In this document: positions 46,101 to 53,405 of the stretch, piece by piece | Layout of the letters: each line of letters starts with the position of its first letter | Position numbering within the stretch: position 1 is the stretch's first letter | Assembly: GCA_964404165.1 (NCBI GenBank) | Contig: CAYOIZ010000007.1 | Coordinates: 103,783-167,782, forward strand | Source of the DNA: DASYLJ01 sp964404165 | Lineage (GTDB): Bacteria; Desulfobacterota; Binatia; DP-6 | Direction: 5' to 3' | DNA length: 64,000 bases | The notes under the pieces: generated by a model | The model's database searches: none | What the model was told of the DNA's origin: nothing | The model's input: only the letters and a program-made list of their open reading frames with translations | Translations under genes and position numbers: made by a program

Positions 46101-46269
46101 CGACGACGTGGCCGGTGACCGTGACCTCGACCGCCCCGTCCGCGCTCTGGTTGTCGGCGACGATCGTCAGGCTCGCCGTCGACGGGCAGGAAGCGGCACC
46201 GGCGTACGATGCGCCGAGCAGAACGAGGGCGGCGATGACGGGGGCGAACACGTTGATCGGGCGGCGCAT
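43099..46269 (-). CDS. Giant secreted beta-helix and cysteine-rich protein (1056 aa)
   Basis: Signal peptide at residues 1-26 (ending SYAGA). Residues ~230-560 look like a right-handed parallel beta-helix: NVLRGLELRGSEQ, RNRIEQCIVRG, ESCVHDNRNGGIQS, VRNVVQRNAPG, as in pectate-lyase-like PbH1 repeats. A beta-sandwich segment follows (~640-740), then repeated cysteine units (CDDGDACTIDDHC, CDDRNACTADEQC, CDDGNPCTADSCDP) to ~950. The last ~105 residues are the basic helical tail starting RVTCRVEEI, shared with the protein at 417-3062. The long open frame upstream of ATG 46269 has no signal peptide. Probably surface-exposed; substrate unknown. Confidence 0.85.
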   Translation of the reverse strand: MRRPINVFAPVIAALVLLGASYAGAASCPSTASLTIVADNQSADGAVEVTVTGHVVDPTASCDHGATSYSETFTCSGAGQRRCGRITGLRPGAWAHTIVTQVAGSDEQVQTQRAVILADADGVSNVVPWTIYPRTFQVTQVDGTHLLAQLNAAQSYTGAHPGAHALVSFDREIFTGASQPQTINVKFTPGPPISCVPQQVCSDLRGTTYCFSGSRVVVDALDADGLRGAVVLRTGTCERSLMRMLGSDNVLRGLELRGSEQPNSLIPVDTIAITGAGALRNRIEQCIVRGPTLGDGISMDTNAGAPGGAASENVVVDTEVFGAEDKGIKITSEAHGTILESCVHDNRNGGIQSTLGGHATVVRNVVQRNAPGSAQNGLSVGVPENIISRSSMVTDGNVVRFAGARGVSVVNTADGFFNHDIVTDNQIAGARIETTRSGVQPSATFRGTSFACNAKTVTGTCFGEPTKACVRHTDCTLLQCTGLLATMDGFGVVVSVTVKPSPQAGECPDAASCLPPLVDFGPTGADPGRNAFTLNANPQSSAPGVNFHNALPAADVIFARGNQWEHCGDSIVCDPVAVAAFDLRPVVDPPAVTIGTPTGPRGGPAPVIARVSRSRPRKGELVRVYNGSLDGTGGTFNAIDGAACTATGLNDGLPAGIPDDICSADSPNVVSQNRVLTRGNRVLLDIGGETFDADIHGVTPTMLAFRMPVDCCASGTMTVARGQVVLSAPVPLCDAGGCADRPAGALCDDDSVCTQGEQCSADGACVAETTLDCTGQCRTGGCDPQDGCVLRPVSAPCDDGDACTIDDHCAGSSADCQPGRPRVCEGTCLSGGCDPQAGCTPSPAGTTCDDRNACTADEQCSGVDGVCGAGTPISCDDGNPCTADSCDPVSGCNHTPLPDGTACSAGNECQAAALCHAGQCDVVPDTACNDADFCTVDSCAPTVGCQHTPAVSTGRVTCRVEEIRFILSSAPDGGGAMAAPLQKRLGKVEAAVSRAKAASSTKAARREIRRVKAALQALVGQVRRGRKKLGPVLERQIRRSADAAIDAVSGLGPPLG

Positions 46270-46492
46270 GCGTCGGTCGATGGTAGCATACGACCGCGCC
46301 GGTGTCGGGTTACAAAATCGCCGCAGACGCCGTGTCGCCTGCCGCCCCACCCGGCACATCTGCTGCGTATCCGGGACACGCCCCGTCCCCGGGAGCACCG
46401 AACGACCGCGGGGGTGCGACACACTGTCACATGGAACAGGTGGCGTTTCGCTGGACCGCCGCCGTCGGACCGCCCTATACTCGCCGGCGCAC

Positions 46493-47497
46493 ATGGCGCA
46501 GGCGACGTACGCGCTCCTCGATCCCGTCCTCTCGACGACCGATGCCGACGGCATGCTCCGCCTGTGCGAGCGGTTCGGCCCCTACGGCACGTACGCACAG
46601 GAGAAGGCCGAGATCGAGATCGGCCAGGGTCTGGCGCAGCGGCACGACGCGGTCCAGAACTTCCTGCGATCGGGGGGACGGCTCGGGCGGCCCGAGCCCA
46701 TCGCGCGTCTCGCCGCCCGGACCAACTACTTCCGCGAGTCGTACGCGTACGGGGATCGCGTCGTCACGCCGGGCATCGAGCCCTTCCTCCATCATGAGGG
46801 CTTCGTCGACGCCGCGCGCCGCATCCACGGCCTGCCGGTGATCGAGCCGGCCATCGTCTATGCCAACATCCTGCTGCCCGGGCAGGAGCTCGCGGTGCAC
46901 ACCGACGTCCCCGAATTCCGAGGCGCCAACCGCACCCGCTTCCCGCAGTGGCTCATGGTGGTGATGCACCACTCCGGGCTCTTCGACGACTGGCGCATGC
47001 CCATCGTCACCGCCGTGTCATGGTTCAACGATTGCCGTGGCGGGGAGTTCGTCTTCTACCCCGACGGCGCCGAGGGCGCCGCGGTGGCACTCCCGGCCAA
47101 GCGCAACAGCGCCATCGTCCTTGACACCGACAGCGTCTTCCACGGCGTCGACCGCGTCGCCGAAGTCGGCCCGCTGGCCCCGCTCCGTCCCGGGATGACG
47201 TTGACCCACGGCGACGGCCACTGGACGCTTCGCGACGGTGCCGAGCTGCTCGCCACCTGGGGATGGGACGACATCCGCTTCTCCGTGTCGTGGAAGGCCT
47301 ACTGCTTCCCGGACGAGCGGGCGCGTGCCCGCTGGCGCGAGCACAGCGACGATCTCGAGCTCGGGTTCATCCTCGATCGTCTCGTCGCCGATCTGCGTCG
47401 GCGGGAGCGGCTCGACGGCGAGCGTCCCGACGACACGTCACTCGCGCTGATGCTGATCGACGAGTACGTCCACTTCCCACCCCCGTCGCCATCCTGA
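46493..47497 (+). CDS. 2OG-Fe(II) oxygenase-like protein (334 aa)
   Basis: A double-stranded beta-helix oxygenase is suggested by VHTDVPEF (HxD iron ligands, ~residues 136-138), a distal His in VFHGVDR (~216), and following basic residues. The family normally uses 2-oxoglutarate and O2 to hydroxylate a substrate, but I cannot place it in a named subfamily. ATG 46493 lies 11 nt after TATACT (-10-like). An XRE regulator follows after 7 nt, so the two are co-transcribed. Confidence 0.7.
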   Translation: MAQATYALLDPVLSTTDADGMLRLCERFGPYGTYAQEKAEIEIGQGLAQRHDAVQNFLRSGGRLGRPEPIARLAARTNYFRESYAYGDRVVTPGIEPFLHHEGFVDAARRIHGLPVIEPAIVYANILLPGQELAVHTDVPEFRGANRTRFPQWLMVVMHHSGLFDDWRMPIVTAVSWFNDCRGGEFVFYPDGAEGAAVALPAKRNSAIVLDTDSVFHGVDRVAEVGPLAPLRPGMTLTHGDGHWTLRDGAELLATWGWDDIRFSVSWKAYCFPDERARARWREHSDDLELGFILDRLVADLRRRERLDGERPDDTSLALMLIDEYVHFPPPSPS

Positions 47498-47504
47498 GGA
47501 TGCC

Positions 47505-47987
47505 ATGACGACCGACGCCGCCGACCGCGATCGCGTGCTCGATTGGCCACGATGGATGCGCGGCCTCGGCCGTCGGACGCTGCGGGTTCGCGAATTCCTC
47601 GGGATGTCGCAGGAGGAGCTGGCGCGCATGGCGGGCGTCAGCCAGGGCGCGGTGAGCCGCCTCGAGAACGGGCGCGGGCTCTCGACGCCGCTGCTCGTCG
47701 TCATGAAGGTCAGCGCGGCGCTGCACGTGTCGCTCACCCGGCTCGACCCGGCCACGCTCACGCCGGACGCGCGGCACATCGCGGCGATGCGGCCCTACCT
47801 GCCCGCACCAGACGGCGGCTTCGTCGACCATCCGATCAGCGACCCCGGCGCGGAGGAGCTGCTGCGGGTCTATCGCAGCGTCCCCAAGCGGCACCGCGCA
47901 CAGCTGCTGGTCGTTCTCCGCGCCACGGCGGGGGCGCTCGGCGGCGACGAGGAAGAGGAAGAGGTCACGTCCAAGACGCGCGCCTGA
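47505..47987 (+). CDS. XRE-family transcriptional regulator (160 aa)
   Basis: Cro/CI-type helix-turn-helix at residues ~27-80: LRVREFLGMSQEELARMAGVSQGAVSRLENGRG. The C-terminal half is helical and ends in an acidic stretch (GGDEEEEE). It lies 7 nt after the oxygenase-like gene and 14 nt before the YbaK gene. It may autoregulate this operon; ligand or signal unknown. Confidence 0.85.
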   Translation: MTTDAADRDRVLDWPRWMRGLGRRTLRVREFLGMSQEELARMAGVSQGAVSRLENGRGLSTPLLVVMKVSAALHVSLTRLDPATLTPDARHIAAMRPYLPAPDGGFVDHPISDPGAEELLRVYRSVPKRHRAQLLVVLRATAGALGGDEEEEEVTSKTRA

Positions 47988-48001
47988 TCCCCGACGCCCC
48001 G

Positions 48002-48502
48002 GTGCCGAGCAAGACCAATGCGATGCGCATCCTCGACGGACTCGGAGTCGCCTACGAGGTGCGGACGTACGACGCCGATCCCGACGACCTCGCCGCCGAA
48101 ACCGCAGCGACCAAGCTCGGGATGCCCGAGGAGCAGGTCTTCAAGACGCTGGTCGTACGGGGCGATCGCACCGGCATCCTGCTGGCGGTGATCCCCGCCG
48201 GCACCCGCCTCGACCTGCGCGCATTGGCGCGGTACAGCGGCGACCGCCGCGCGGAGACCGTGCCCCTGCGGGAGGTGCAACCCCTCACGGGCTACGTCCG
48301 CGGCGCCGTGACCGCCCTCGCCTGCCGCAAAGCCTACCCGGTGTTCATCGACGAGACGGCCCAGCTCCACGACCGCATCGGGGTGTCGGCAGGAGCCCGC
48401 GGCGTCGAGATCCTGCTGGCGCCGGCCGACTACATGCGCGCGGTGGGCGCCGTCGCCGGTGACATCACCGTCCTGGCGACGGGACGCGACACCGACGCCT
48501 GA
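48002..48502 (+). CDS. ybaK: Cys-tRNA(Pro)/Cys-tRNA(Cys) deacylase, YbaK/EbsC (166 aa)
   Basis: tRNA_edit domain (PF04073): KTNAMRILDGLGVAYEVRTYD at the start, PEEQVFKTLVVRG with the catalytic Lys, and IDETAQLHDRIGVSAGARGVEILLAPADY. It removes Cys mischarged on tRNA-Pro. Start GTG 48002 restores the conserved PSKTNAMRIL N-terminus; ATG 48023 would cut it. It is the last chromosomal gene before the tRNA-Lys and the integrated element. Confidence 0.9.
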   Translation: MPSKTNAMRILDGLGVAYEVRTYDADPDDLAAETAATKLGMPEEQVFKTLVVRGDRTGILLAVIPAGTRLDLRALARYSGDRRAETVPLREVQPLTGYVRGAVTALACRKAYPVFIDETAQLHDRIGVSAGARGVEILLAPADYMRAVGAVAGDITVLATGRDTDA

Positions 48503-48527
48503 CCGAGCCCGCGCGCGACGAAGCTCA

Positions 48528-48600
48528 TGAGCCGTACTGGGATCGAACCAGTGACCCGCTGCTTAAAAGGCAGCTGCTCTACCGACTGAGCTAACGGCTC
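48528..48600 (-). tRNA. tRNA-Lys (anticodon UUU)
   Basis: Read on the minus strand: acceptor GAGCCGT pairs with ACGGCTC, discriminator A at 48528. The anticodon stem GCTGC/GCAGC encloses CTTTTAA with anticodon TTT, and the T-loop is TTCGATC. No CCA encoded. Nucleotides 1-39 (48600-48562) belong to the 49-bp repeat shared with the far end of the mobile element, so this tRNA is a hybrid: element-borne 5' half and original 3' half. Confidence 0.95.
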
Positions 48601-48610
48601 GGACGCGGGA
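48562..48610. repeat. attL: 49-bp direct repeat within tRNA-Lys
   Basis: Identical to 60454-60502. It covers tRNA nucleotides 1-39, through the anticodon loop, plus 10 bp upstream of the tRNA. Identity stops at tRNA position 40 on one side and at 48611/60503 on the other. Confidence 0.92.
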
Positions 48611-48617
48611 TGGCGCG

Positions 48618-48646
48618 GAGTTACATGCATCGGTCTCGGCGTGCAA
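48618..48646 (-). promoter_or_regulatory. Element-supplied promoter of tRNA-Lys (tentative)
   Basis: Minus strand: TTGCAC (48646-48641), 17-bp spacer, TAACTC (48623-48618), 17 nt before the tRNA. The displaced chromosomal copy at 60509-60537 has the same 17-bp spacing and a 16-nt gap. Hexamer match is weak; the parallel geometry is the main support. Confidence 0.35.
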
Positions 48647-48650
48647 GGCT

Positions 48651-48669
48651 CCGCTGCATAGGCGCTGCA
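48651..48669. repeat. Left integrase arm-type site (19-bp repeat)
   Basis: CCGCTGCATAGGCGCTGCA recurs exactly at 60302-60320, each copy holding two GCTGCA-AG half-sites 11 bp apart. It sits 41 bp inside the left att core, beside the integrase stop codon. Confidence 0.6.
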
Positions 48670-48677
48670 CAGAAGGT

Positions 48678-49820
48678 TCACTTCTTCACCTTCTGCTTCT
48701 CTCTGCCACGGAGCGTGGCGACCGTGCCACGCCGCCTGGCGCTGGTGATGCGATCTCGGAGTGCATCGGTATCGGTCAGGTCGTAGTGGCGGAACACGTG
48801 CGCGGTCTGATGGCCGGTGACGCGCATGCAGTCGCTCTCTTCGAGGCCGGCCGCGCGCAGGTTCGTCGCGGCGCTGTGCCTCGTTCCGTGGAAGACGTAG
48901 CCACCAGCCTTGCGGCCCACCGGCAACTCGGCCGCCTTGCACGCCGTCGCCCATGCCTTCTTGAAGTCGCCGATGCAGCCGTACTCCTTCGAGGGCTTGT
49001 GCCCGGGCGCGCAGCGGGGACCGTGAAACAAGTACGGGCAGTGCAACGGTGGTCGCGCCACGAGGCTCTCGATGATGTCGAGGCCGATACCTTCGAGGGG
49101 CAGCGTGTGCGCCTCCTTGTGCTTGCACTCTGCCGGCGGCCACGCGATCACGCCGCGCTCAAGGTCAACGTACCGCCGCAGCGTGCGGGCCAGCTGTCCC
49201 TTGCGGGTGCCGTTCTCGTAGGCGAACGAGAAGAACGACTGCAGGTACACCGGCAACGCCGCCTGCAGCGCCGCTGCCTCCGTGGCGGGGATGTAACGCC
49301 CTCGAACTCCATGCTCTTCCAGGCGAGGGACGTAGGGAACGAGATGCAGCTTCCGCGCTCGACGGGCCAGCGTGAACGCGCGGCGCAGCATGCTGCAGCG
49401 GCGGTTGATCGTGGCGTTCGTCGTACCCGACTGCTGCCACGTCAGCTGTGCGCGTTCGATGATGTCCGTCGTGCAGTCGATCGCCCGGAAGTGGCCGAGC
49501 GCCGGCCGCAGCACCTTGAGGTGACTCCGAAGCGTCCGCAGTGACGCTCGGTTGTTCACCTCGTAGTTGACCACCAGGACGTCGAGCAGCTCGTTCACCC
49601 GCACCTTCTCGACGTCGCGGCCGGGCTCGCCGCGTCGGTGCCCTTCGAGTCGCTTCGCTCTGAACTTGCGGGCAGCAATGATGCTCGTCGTCTGCGCCGA
49701 TTCGTGCACCGTCTTGGCGTGCGGTCCAGGGTAGTGAACCCACAGCGTCGGGAGGAAGCGTCCGGTTCGCGGGTTCGCCCGTCGATAGATGCCCGGTTCG
49801 ATCGTCTCGATCCGTTTCAT
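48678..49820 (-). CDS. int: Tyrosine recombinase (element integrase, 380 aa)
   Basis: SAM-like core-binding domain (~residues 72-165), then the catalytic domain with all key residues: R206 (GTRKGQ), K233 (CKHKEAH), H311 and R314 (HGTRH), H337 (TGHQ) and nucleophile Y346 (RHYDLTD). ATG 49820 follows gaggtggggac; an upstream in-frame start at 49853 is less likely. It lies at the left end next to the tRNA-Lys target, as expected for the integrase of the island. Last gene of the leftward gene array. Confidence 0.93.
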   Translation of the reverse strand: MKRIETIEPGIYRRANPRTGRFLPTLWVHYPGPHAKTVHESAQTTSIIAARKFRAKRLEGHRRGEPGRDVEKVRVNELLDVLVVNYEVNNRASLRTLRSHLKVLRPALGHFRAIDCTTDIIERAQLTWQQSGTTNATINRRCSMLRRAFTLARRARKLHLVPYVPRLEEHGVRGRYIPATEAAALQAALPVYLQSFFSFAYENGTRKGQLARTLRRYVDLERGVIAWPPAECKHKEAHTLPLEGIGLDIIESLVARPPLHCPYLFHGPRCAPGHKPSKEYGCIGDFKKAWATACKAAELPVGRKAGGYVFHGTRHSAATNLRAAGLEESDCMRVTGHQTAHVFRHYDLTDTDALRDRITSARRRGTVATLRGREKQKVKK

Positions 49821-49856
49821 GTCCCCACCTCGATCGTCCTTCTGCCCGCGCATGCT

Positions 49857-50213
49857 CTACACCGTTCCCGCCGAATCAGCGAGGTTCAGCCCCGCCCAGC
49901 CGAGCAGCGCGGCACGACTCCAGCGCGTGCGGGTGCCGTGCCCTCCTGGCTGAATGAAGCCCGGGATCGTGTGTCCATGCTTGCGCAACCACGAGCGCGA
50001 GCGCCCGGTAAGCGTCGCGGCCTGGGCCACGTCTACCAGCTCGTCCACGCGTGGAGACGACGGCGTGAGCGTTGGCGCGGATACCAGCCGCGCAGCCAGC
50101 GCGGTTTGTGCGGCAGCGAGCTGCAGGAGGAGCGCGGGCACGTGCTGTGCCGGGAGGTCGACCGCCCGCGTTGGGTCCGTGACGATCTCCGCGAGGGTGG
50201 CGATCATCCGCAC
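49857..50213 (-). CDS. Small HTH DNA-binding protein, excisionase/AlpA-like (118 aa)
   Basis: The C-terminal ~60 residues read ELVDVAQAATLTGRSRSWLRKHG, a MerR/HTH_17-type helix-turn-helix, followed by the wing GGHGTRTRWSRAALLGWAG. The N-terminus (ALLLQLAAAQTALAARL) is a helix that could dimerise. Position directly before int is that of an excisionase or AlpA-like activator. GTG 50213 or ATG 50207 may start it. Confidence 0.7.
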   Translation of the reverse strand: MRMIATLAEIVTDPTRAVDLPAQHVPALLLQLAAAQTALAARLVSAPTLTPSSPRVDELVDVAQAATLTGRSRSWLRKHGHTIPGFIQPGGHGTRTRWSRAALLGWAGLNLADSAGTV

Positions 50214-50565
50214 CGCTCGCAGCCGCGCGGGTGGCGCGAGCGGGGGTGTCCCGGGACGGAGATGAGCCCCGCCCCGGGGGTAGGAAGCTGGTAGCTAGTA
50301 GTAGTGGCGCTGCGGCAGCGCCGTGCGGGGACCCTCCAGGACACCCGTCCCCGCAAGATCGTGCCGCGCATTTCGCGGGCCGCGCGCCTCAAAGATCGCC
50401 GTTGGAACGCTTCTTGCGCTTCTCTGAGTCCTACTCCTAGTCCTACACCTAGTCCTTCCCTACCTCCCCTGTAGGCAAGTGCTTGGTAGCGAAGGGAACT
50501 CTCCGCACCCGATGTCCAAATGCGCGGGCGAACGAGATTCGATCGCCCCCGCACTGTACGCGCGA
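50214..50565. other. Non-coding region of the element, candidate replication origin
   Basis: A 352-bp gap with no convincing gene. Its features are tandem 12-mers at 50430-50453, a related CTAC/CTAG-rich run to ~50475, and GTAGCTAGTAGTAGTGG (50291-50307). A low-complexity minus-strand open frame here (50204-50569) has no family signature. It could be an origin, a control region or both. Confidence 0.4.
50430..50453. repeat. Tandem iteron-like 12-bp repeats
   Basis: CCTACTCCTAGT (50430-50441) is followed directly by CCTACACCTAGT (50442-50453), differing at one base, then a degenerate CCTTCCCTACCTCC. Confidence 0.5.
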
Positions 50566-51078
50566 TCATCGCGAGGTACCCCCGGCGCTTCGGCTGATGA
50601 CGCGGGCGATCTTCGAGTACTTGAGCAGCTCGCTAAGCGAGCGTTGCCGGTAGTCGCGCTCGACCGTGGCGACTTCGACTTTGAAGCACACCTTCTCGAA
50701 AACGCGAGCGGACATCCTGTCACGACGTGTTGGCCGGCGCCCCGTTGCGATCGTCCACTCCCGCAAGTAGTCGCCATGAGCTGCCGCGTTGAACCGCCCC
50801 CCTGCCGCGCGCTTCAGGTTGTAGAACCGGGCGAGGCGCACCGTGGGCTCGAACGTGTTGATGCGATCCACGAGCACATCGAAGTCCACCTTGAGCTTGA
50901 GTGTCCCGTAGCGGTTGAGCGTCTGGCACCCGACCCCGAACGCCTCGTACTCGCCCGGCGGGATCAGCTCGTACAGCACACCCTCGATGCGGATGTCGTG
51001 GTCGGCTGCAGCGGTTTCCGCCAGCCGCAGTGGGGGGCGGCGGCTCGACACGTCCCTGACCATACGATGCGCGCTCAT
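50566..51078 (-). CDS. Conserved-looking mobile-element protein of unknown function (170 aa)
   Basis: Core EGVLYELIPPGEYEAFGVGCQTL, KLKVDFDVLV, ARFYNLKR and a basic C-terminal domain (GRRPTRRDRMSARVFEKVCFKVEVATVERDYRQR). The pattern of a short beta-rich first half followed by a basic half resembles small nucleic-acid-related proteins common on phages and plasmids, but I cannot name it. It starts in an ATGA overlap with the upstream 67-aa gene and lies beside the iteron-like region, so a replication role is possible. Confidence 0.65.
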   Translation of the reverse strand: MSAHRMVRDVSSRRPPLRLAETAAADHDIRIEGVLYELIPPGEYEAFGVGCQTLNRYGTLKLKVDFDVLVDRINTFEPTVRLARFYNLKRAAGGRFNAAAHGDYLREWTIATGRRPTRRDRMSARVFEKVCFKVEVATVERDYRQRSLSELLKYSKIARVISRSAGGTSR

Positions 51079-51278
51079 TCCGAGCCCTCGCCACGCTTGG
51101 TCATGCGCAGGTAGGCAACCCCACGACGTGCCTCTTCCGTCAGAATCAGCTCGGCGGCGGCGATGAGGTCAGGGTTCGTCGACCGACCGAGCACGCGCGG
51201 CACGTCGAGCGCGGCGAACTCGGGGTGCTCGACCAGGACCACTTCGAGGCGCCTCGGCGCCGGGGGCATGTCCTTCAT
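51075..51278 (-). CDS. Small element protein of unknown function (67 aa)
   Basis: Starts at ATG 51278 (MKDMPPAPRRLEVVLVEHPEF) and ends overlapping the next start as ATGA, indicating translational coupling. Acidic/alanine-rich helix LIAAAELILTEEARR in the middle, charged C-terminus. No recognised domain. Confidence 0.55.
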   Translation of the reverse strand: MKDMPPAPRRLEVVLVEHPEFAALDVPRVLGRSTNPDLIAAAELILTEEARRGVAYLRMTKRGEGSE

Positions 51279-51310
51279 GCCCTACATAGCAGCTCAGCCC
51301 GCCCGGATCC

Positions 51311-52324
51311 TTACAGTCGCGATCGCAGCGCCTCGCGAATCACTCGCTCCTTCACACGCAGCCGGTGCCACACCACGCTCGCGTTGCTCGGGGAAATCCC
51401 CTGCAGCCCCACCAAGTCCAGGGGCTTGCGCGCGTCCTTGTGGAGGATCGCCGCGACGGCCGACCGCTCGCGGGGCGTGAGAAGCGACGCCAGGCGGCGC
51501 TCGACGTCCTCGGCATCCAGCGTCGCGTTCAGAGGTGCGTCACTCGGCGCGTCAAGGGCAGCGTCGGCGAAGACCGCCCTGCCAAACCGCGTGCGGACCG
51601 CCGCCGTCATGGGCCGCGCATCGGCCATTCCCACGAGCCGGGTCGCCAGCCGGCAGAGGTGCGCGTGGACATCGTCGGTGGTCGGTGGCCGGCGCGGGTC
51701 GGGCCAGCGCCGCAGCACGCCGGGGATGGGCCGCTTGCCGTCGACGCCGTGCAGCCCAATCTCGAGGGCCACTGCGACCCGCTGCCGCAGCTCTTCGGCA
51801 GGCGACCAGCCATGCTCAGCCGCGGCGGCGTCGAGGATCGGCTTCACGACGGGCCAGCGCTTCGAGTGAATCGGCCGCGGGATCGCGTCGACGACGTTCC
51901 AGAGGTTGCGCTCCCACCAAGCGTCCTCATCCGGGCCGCTGCCATCCACGACCATCCCTACCTTGAACCAAAGCGACGCCGGCCGGCCGCAAAGTGGCGG
52001 GAGCTCGGCCGGGAACCATACGCCCTGGCGGATCACACGTGCCCTCTCCAACACCGGCCGCGTTTCGGCGATCACGGCCCCGAGCTGCTGATCCTCGGCG
52101 GCCTCCGGCGGATCGAGTTCCAAGGTGCCGTCGCTTCCGACGCGGAGGCGTACCCCCTTGCCCAAATCGTAACCGTGCCGGCGGTTGAACTCGGCGAGGT
52201 AGTAGTCGAGGAGCGACGTCGCCTCATCCACTTCGGGTGCGACGGGATCGTCGATGCTCGGTTGTGGATCGCAGTACGAGCAGGGGCACTGCAATCCTTC
52301 GCGCGCTCCCTCCACCAATCGCAC
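51311..52324 (-). CDS. Sigma-factor-like HTH regulator of the element (337 aa)
   Basis: The C-terminal ~65 residues (VERRLASLLTPRERSAVAAIL, then LVGLQGISPSNASVVWHRLRVKERVI) have the layout of sigma-70 region 4 or a LuxR-type HTH. A short N-terminal CPCSYCD motif could bind metal. The central 200 residues are unassigned and carry no sigma region 2. It is the most plausible transcriptional controller of the element. Candidate start GTG 52324 has no clear Shine-Dalgarno and could be further downstream. Confidence 0.6.
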   Translation of the reverse strand: MRLVEGAREGLQCPCSYCDPQPSIDDPVAPEVDEATSLLDYYLAEFNRRHGYDLGKGVRLRVGSDGTLELDPPEAAEDQQLGAVIAETRPVLERARVIRQGVWFPAELPPLCGRPASLWFKVGMVVDGSGPDEDAWWERNLWNVVDAIPRPIHSKRWPVVKPILDAAAAEHGWSPAEELRQRVAVALEIGLHGVDGKRPIPGVLRRWPDPRRPPTTDDVHAHLCRLATRLVGMADARPMTAAVRTRFGRAVFADAALDAPSDAPLNATLDAEDVERRLASLLTPRERSAVAAILHKDARKPLDLVGLQGISPSNASVVWHRLRVKERVIREALRSRL

Positions 52325-52395
52325 AGTGCCACTGGCGCGGGACGCCGTCCACTACCGCGCAGGTGGGTAGTGGACGGTTTGATTGAGCGGCGTAG

Positions 52396-52644
52396 TCACT
52401 TCGGCAACGCGCGCGACGCCGTGATCAATTCGGTCGGCAGGATGCTTCTCTCAATGCCTCCGTCGCTGCCGCCCATACGAACTCGCGGAGTACCGTCCGG
52501 ACCGAGAAACACGCCAGGCGCGTGCCCCGACTTCTGAAACGCCTCCCACGCTTCCATGGCGATCCGAATCGCATACCACGAGAACGGGCGTACGTCGCCG
52601 TCTTCGTCGGGGATCAGAACATTGGTCTGGAAGGCTTTGGCCAT
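52396..52644 (-). CDS. Small element protein of unknown function (82 aa)
   Basis: Starts with ATG 52644 behind a textbook aaggagatgac Shine-Dalgarno. Sequence MAKAFQTNVLIPDEDGDVRPFSWYAIRIAMEAW suggests one beta hairpin and one helix. No family recognised. Confidence 0.6.
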   Translation of the reverse strand: MAKAFQTNVLIPDEDGDVRPFSWYAIRIAMEAWEAFQKSGHAPGVFLGPDGTPRVRMGGSDGGIERSILPTELITASRALPK

Positions 52645-52698
52645 GTCATCTCCTTGTGCTCCAAAAAGTCATTGCCCGCGCGCGGGCTCGTGAGTGAG

Positions 52699-52851
52699 TC
52701 AATCCGATTCTGAACCTGCGAGCTGCCGGATGGCCTCGTCGCGCACGGTTTCCCATCCTTCGACGGTTGCGCGGAAGATCGCCATCGCCCGTGCCCACTC
52801 GTGGACGGTAGCGGGGTTGAGGGTAAGGGGAATGGGCGGATGTTCCGTCAT
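52699..52851 (-). CDS. Small element protein of unknown function (50 aa)
   Basis: ATG 52851 gives MTEHPPIPLTLNPATVHEWARAM, then a single long helix. In-frame ATG 52887 would add 12 residues. Short and without homology clues, so the call rests on frame, spacing and strand only. Confidence 0.4.
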   Translation of the reverse strand: MTEHPPIPLTLNPATVHEWARAMAIFRATVEGWETVRDEAIRQLAGSESD

Positions 52852-52922
52852 GGCGCCTACGGTACCTTGGTCGGGTTGATTGTCCACTAGGCGCGCGCGC
52901 CTGTGTCGGGTCGGTGACTACC

Positions 52923-53405
52923 CTACAGCAGCCCGAGCCACTCGCCGACGTATCCGGCAGCCACAAGGCCCCCGATCCCGACAATCAGCGGGGTCCAGAA
53001 CTTCTGGATCACGCGCTTCGACGCGCTCCAGAGCGGTTCGTTTACGCTTGCCATCTCGACTCTCGGGTCGCGCGCCGGATCTGCGCGCGTTGGCCACGGT
53101 TGCGGCGGAAGCCAAGCCCACGCGAGCAGCGCGACTAGGCAGACAGCGGGCAACGGCCACCAAGTGAAGCCGGCGGCATCCGCTGCCTTCCTTTGCGTGG
53201 CCACGATGGTCAGCGCCACGAGCAATTGCACTCCGAGCAGCCCGGGCATCATCACGAGGAAATGGCGAAGTCGCTTCGGCCAAGGAGCAAGGTACGGGCG
53301 CCTGACTTCCCGCATGCGGCGCTCTTGCTCATGACCTGCGAACACCGCGTACAGAATCAGCGCCAGAAGGCCGAGAACCGCAGCGTAGCCGAACATTGCG
53401 CCCAT
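52923..53405 (-). CDS. Four-helix membrane protein of the element (160 aa)
   Basis: Hydrophobic segments at residues ~4-22, ~49-68, ~83-100 and ~140-157 alternate with short charged loops (HEQERRMREVRRPYLAPWPKRLRHF). It lacks a holin-like dual start or a lysin partner. Function unknown; it could act in superinfection exclusion or helper interference. Start ATG 53405 or 53396. Confidence 0.65.
   Translation of the reverse strand: MGAMFGYAAVLGLLALILYAVFAGHEQERRMREVRRPYLAPWPKRLRHFLVMMPGLLGVQLLVALTIVATQRKAADAAGFTWWPLPAVCLVALLAWAWLPPQPWPTRADPARDPRVEMASVNEPLWSASKRVIQKFWTPLIVGIGGLVAAGYVGEWLGLL

Noticed and set aside
50204..50569. 121-aa minus-strand frame across the iteron-like region
   Set aside because: Low-complexity Gly/Leu/Arg sequence; repeats explain the open frame better than coding.
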